Shown piece after piece: positions 15,734 through 17,489 of a DNA stretch of 17,489 bases. Each line of letters begins with the position of its first letter. The first letter of the stretch is position 1. Under the pieces are notes generated by a model that was given only the letters and a program-made list of their open reading frames with translations, was not told the origin of the DNA and did no database searches. The position numbers and the translations under genes were made by a program. Source of the stretch: Ignavibacteriota bacterium (lineage in GTDB: Bacteria; Bacteroidota; Ignavibacteria; UBA10030; UBA6906); the NCBI GenBank assembly GCA_016209805.1, contig JACQVJ010000208.1, forward strand, positions 1 to 17,489. The letters are read 5' to 3'.

Positions 15734-16210
15734 ATGAAGATCCTTGTAGCCTGCGATGGGAGTACATTGGACAGCCGAGTTGCAAAGCGATTCGAGCGGG
15801 CCGAGTGGTTTCTGATCGCTGAGAGTACGGACAAGAATTTTCAAGCGATTCAGAATCTCACGCCACACGATCATCACACCATCGTGGACACGGCTGCTAG
15901 AGAAAACGTGCAGGCACTTGTCGCGGGCAAATTCGTTTTTGGCTCAGCTCATCGTATGTCTTTGTACAACCTGCGTGTGGCAATCGCACATAACATGACC
16001 GCACGCGAGGCAATTGAGAAGATCAACAGGAAAGACCTCATCCTTGTGGAGGCGGCACACCTCCGCCATTTGATCGAAGAGAAGGATCTCGCACGCCGCG
16101 GACGGAATCTGCAATTCCTCAAAGGACAGAACCGTGCAAAGACAGGCCTTCACACAGGCAACATGAGGGCGCAACACCACCTTCAACAGTACAGCGGTCG
16201 AGGACACTGA
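15734..16210 (+). CDS. NifX/NifB C-terminal-type (dinitrogenase iron-molybdenum cofactor) family protein
   Basis: 158 residues and the only convincing plus-strand gene here. Residues 1-100 resemble the small cofactor-binding family: MKILVACDGSTLDSRVAKRF followed by WFLIAES, FQAIQN, a segment like VQALVAGKFVF, and TAREAIEKI. Members bind iron-molybdenum cofactor precursors in nitrogen fixation, but many stand-alone copies occur in organisms without nitrogenase and have no known role. The Gly-rich ligand region of canonical members is degenerate here, and a basic tail of about 55 residues follows (LARRGRNLQFLKGQNRAK and onward). No nif structural genes are in the window. AGGAGG is placed well before the ATG. 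The family call is moderately sure; the function is unknown. Confidence 0.65.
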   Translation: MKILVACDGSTLDSRVAKRFERAEWFLIAESTDKNFQAIQNLTPHDHHTIVDTAARENVQALVAGKFVFGSAHRMSLYNLRVAIAHNMTAREAIEKINRKDLILVEAAHLRHLIEEKDLARRGRNLQFLKGQNRAKTGLHTGNMRAQHHLQQYSGRGH

Positions 16211-16235
16211 AGCTATTGTCGGAACATGAAACCGA

Positions 16236-16267
16236 CGAAGCCGCTTCTCACAAGGGAAGCGGCTTCG
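16236..16267. terminator. bidirectional hairpin terminator between convergent genes
   Basis: CGAAGCCGCTTC (16236-16247) and GAAGCGGCTTCG (16256-16267) form a perfect 12-base stem with an 8-base loop. It lies 26 bases past the NifX-like stop and 27 bases past the hemN stop on the other strand. T runs are weak on both sides, but stability and position favour a shared terminator. Confidence 0.75.
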
Positions 16268-16293
16268 GTGTATTAGGAGAAAGAGAATGATTA

Positions 16294-17489
16294 TCAGACT
16301 GTACGAGAGAAAACCGGTTTCTCCTTCCCAATCTTATCCAGATATGCGTCGAAACACATGGCAATGTTTCTCAGCAGGAGTCGGCCTGCACGGTTGATCG
16401 TGAGCTTCTTCGGTGACATCGTCACGAGGCCATCTTGCTCGAACTCCTCAAGCTCGCTCAACGCCTGGGCAAAGTACTCATCAAAGTCAATCCCGAATCG
16501 TTCCTCCACATCACGCTTCTCAAGATCAAGATCGCACATCAGTTTCATGATGACATACTTCCTTATCTCATCATCCTCTGTCATCCGGTAGCCGACATGA
16601 GTTGCCAAATCGCCGCAGTCGATGGCCTTGTAGTACTCGGGCAAGGTCTTGTCGTTCTGGGCGTAGATATTCTGGAAGTGACTGATGGATGACATTCCGA
16701 ACCCGTAGAGATCGGCTCCCGATTTCGTGGAATATCCTTGAAAGTTCCTGTACAATGTTTTCTGCTTCTGTGCAATGGACAACTCATCATTCGGCTTGGC
16801 AAAGTGATCCATGCCGATGTACCGGTAACCATGAGAGCTGAGAAGCTCGATGGTCATTTTCAGGATCCGAAGTTTTTCCCCTGGTGATGGAAGATCTTCC
16901 GTATGGATGAGACGCTGGTGAGGCTTGAGCCACGGTACATGCGCATAGTTAAAGACCGCGATCCGATCAGGGTTGAAATGTAAGAGCTTCCTCACCGTCT
17001 TCTCAAATGACTCAACAGTCTGATAGGGCAACCCATAAATCAGATCAATATTCGTGCTCTCGAAGTCGAGGCCCGCTGCCCACTTCAAGACATTCAACGT
17101 CATCTCCTCAGGCTGAACTCTGTTGACCGCCGCTTGCACCTTCGGATCAAAATCCTGAACACCCATACTGATCCGGTTGAATCCGACATGCCGCAGCACA
17201 CCAAGATGTCTCTGGGTCAGCTCACGAGGATCGATCTCAACGCTCATTTCCACTTCCGGATCTATCGTGAAGGAGGCTTTGATATACTCAGCGATGTCGA
17301 GGATTTCATCCGGGGAGAGATGTGTCGGCGTTCCGCCACCCCAATGGATCTGCGACACTCTTCGACCCCGGGCAATCATCGGAGCCACAGTGTCGATCTC
17401 TTTCTTCAGGTATCGGAGGTATTCGGCAATGCGGCTGCGATCACGCGTTACCATCATGGTGCAGCCACAGAAATAGCACAGTGTATCAC
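16294..17489 (-). CDS. hemN: oxygen-independent coproporphyrinogen III oxidase, radical SAM (N-terminus beyond the window)
   Basis: Converts coproporphyrinogen III to protoporphyrinogen IX without oxygen, in the cytoplasm, for haem synthesis. About 398 residues are present and the frame stays open to the right edge, so the start is missing. The first visible residues read DTLCYFCGCTMMVTRD, which contains three of the four N-terminal cysteines of HemN; the first cluster Cys lies just outside. GGGTPT and the segment VEIDPRELT are family signatures, and the HemN C-terminal domain follows (YFAQALSELEEFEQDGLV). The CYFCGC form and the missing tail of HemW-type proteins support true HemN over the HemW haem chaperone. 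Haem supply fits the cytochromes encoded at the left of the window. It ends against the shared hairpin terminator. Confidence 0.92.
   Translation of the reverse strand, partial: DTLCYFCGCTMMVTRDRSRIAEYLRYLKKEIDTVAPMIARGRRVSQIHWGGGTPTHLSPDEILDIAEYIKASFTIDPEVEMSVEIDPRELTQRHLGVLRHVGFNRISMGVQDFDPKVQAAVNRVQPEEMTLNVLKWAAGLDFESTNIDLIYGLPYQTVESFEKTVRKLLHFNPDRIAVFNYAHVPWLKPHQRLIHTEDLPSPGEKLRILKMTIELLSSHGYRYIGMDHFAKPNDELSIAQKQKTLYRNFQGYSTKSGADLYGFGMSSISHFQNIYAQNDKTLPEYYKAIDCGDLATHVGYRMTEDDEIRKYVIMKLMCDLDLEKRDVEERFGIDFDEYFAQALSELEEFEQDGLVTMSPKKLTINRAGRLLLRNIAMCFDAYLDKIGKEKPVFSRTV

Noticed and set aside
15734..16210. A nitrogen-fixation locus, given nifJ and a NifX-like gene
   Set aside because: No nitrogenase structural or assembly genes are visible, and both families are common outside nitrogen fixers.
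1..17489. CRISPR arrays, tRNA or rRNA genes
   Set aside because: No regularly spaced direct repeats and no cloverleaf or rRNA-like sequence were seen on either strand.

Overview
The window is a gene-dense chromosomal segment of moderate GC from a Gram-negative bacterium with anaerobic or microaerobic redox metabolism. The evidence is a pyruvate:ferredoxin oxidoreductase, an oxygen-independent coproporphyrinogen oxidase, a Rieske/cytochrome b complex with a multiheme cytochrome c, and an iron-sulfur type Rrf2 regulator. The protein style suggests the Bacteroidota/Chlorobiota/Ignavibacteriota neighbourhood, but this is an impression and not a placement. Nearly everything is on the minus strand; one gene, at 15734-16210, is on the plus strand. 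Both ends cut through genes.

Read in the direction of transcription (right to left), the layout is as follows. (1) A hemN-like gene runs off the right edge and converges on a small NifX/NifB-type cofactor-binding protein gene, with a strong hairpin between them. (2) A pyruvate/malate block follows: pyruvate:ferredoxin oxidoreductase, a dihydroorotate-dehydrogenase-like flavoprotein, and a malic enzyme fused to a phosphotransacetylase-like domain. (3) A 369-base gap holds a MITE-like inverted-repeat element and the promoter of an Rrf2 regulator gene. (4) The Rrf2 gene is followed by hemerythrin, a membrane polyferredoxin (NapH/NosR/CcoG style) and an overlapping SAM methyltransferase gene. (5) After a 177-base regulatory gap comes a respiratory operon: an Fe-S/FAD NAD(P)H oxidoreductase of the GltD type, a Rieske protein, a fused b6/subunit IV cytochrome b, and a membrane-anchored cytochrome c with at least four haem motifs that leaves the window on the left.

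The most interesting signal is regulatory. A perfect inverted repeat (TATTCAGA-N8-TCTGAATA) overlaps the -10 element of the Rrf2 gene's own promoter. An 18-base core matching it at 17 of 18 positions overlaps a TATAAT box in front of the flavoprotein-Rieske-cytochrome b-cytochrome c operon. A weaker third copy with the same geometry lies in front of hemerythrin. Together these suggest a local regulon in which a three-cysteine Rrf2 repressor (probably sensing NO, O2 or Fe-S status) controls a hemerythrin/polyferredoxin/methyltransferase unit and a bc-type complex that has its own NAD(P)H-linked Fe-S flavoprotein. The individual families are known. The assembled module and its operator are what merit follow-up.
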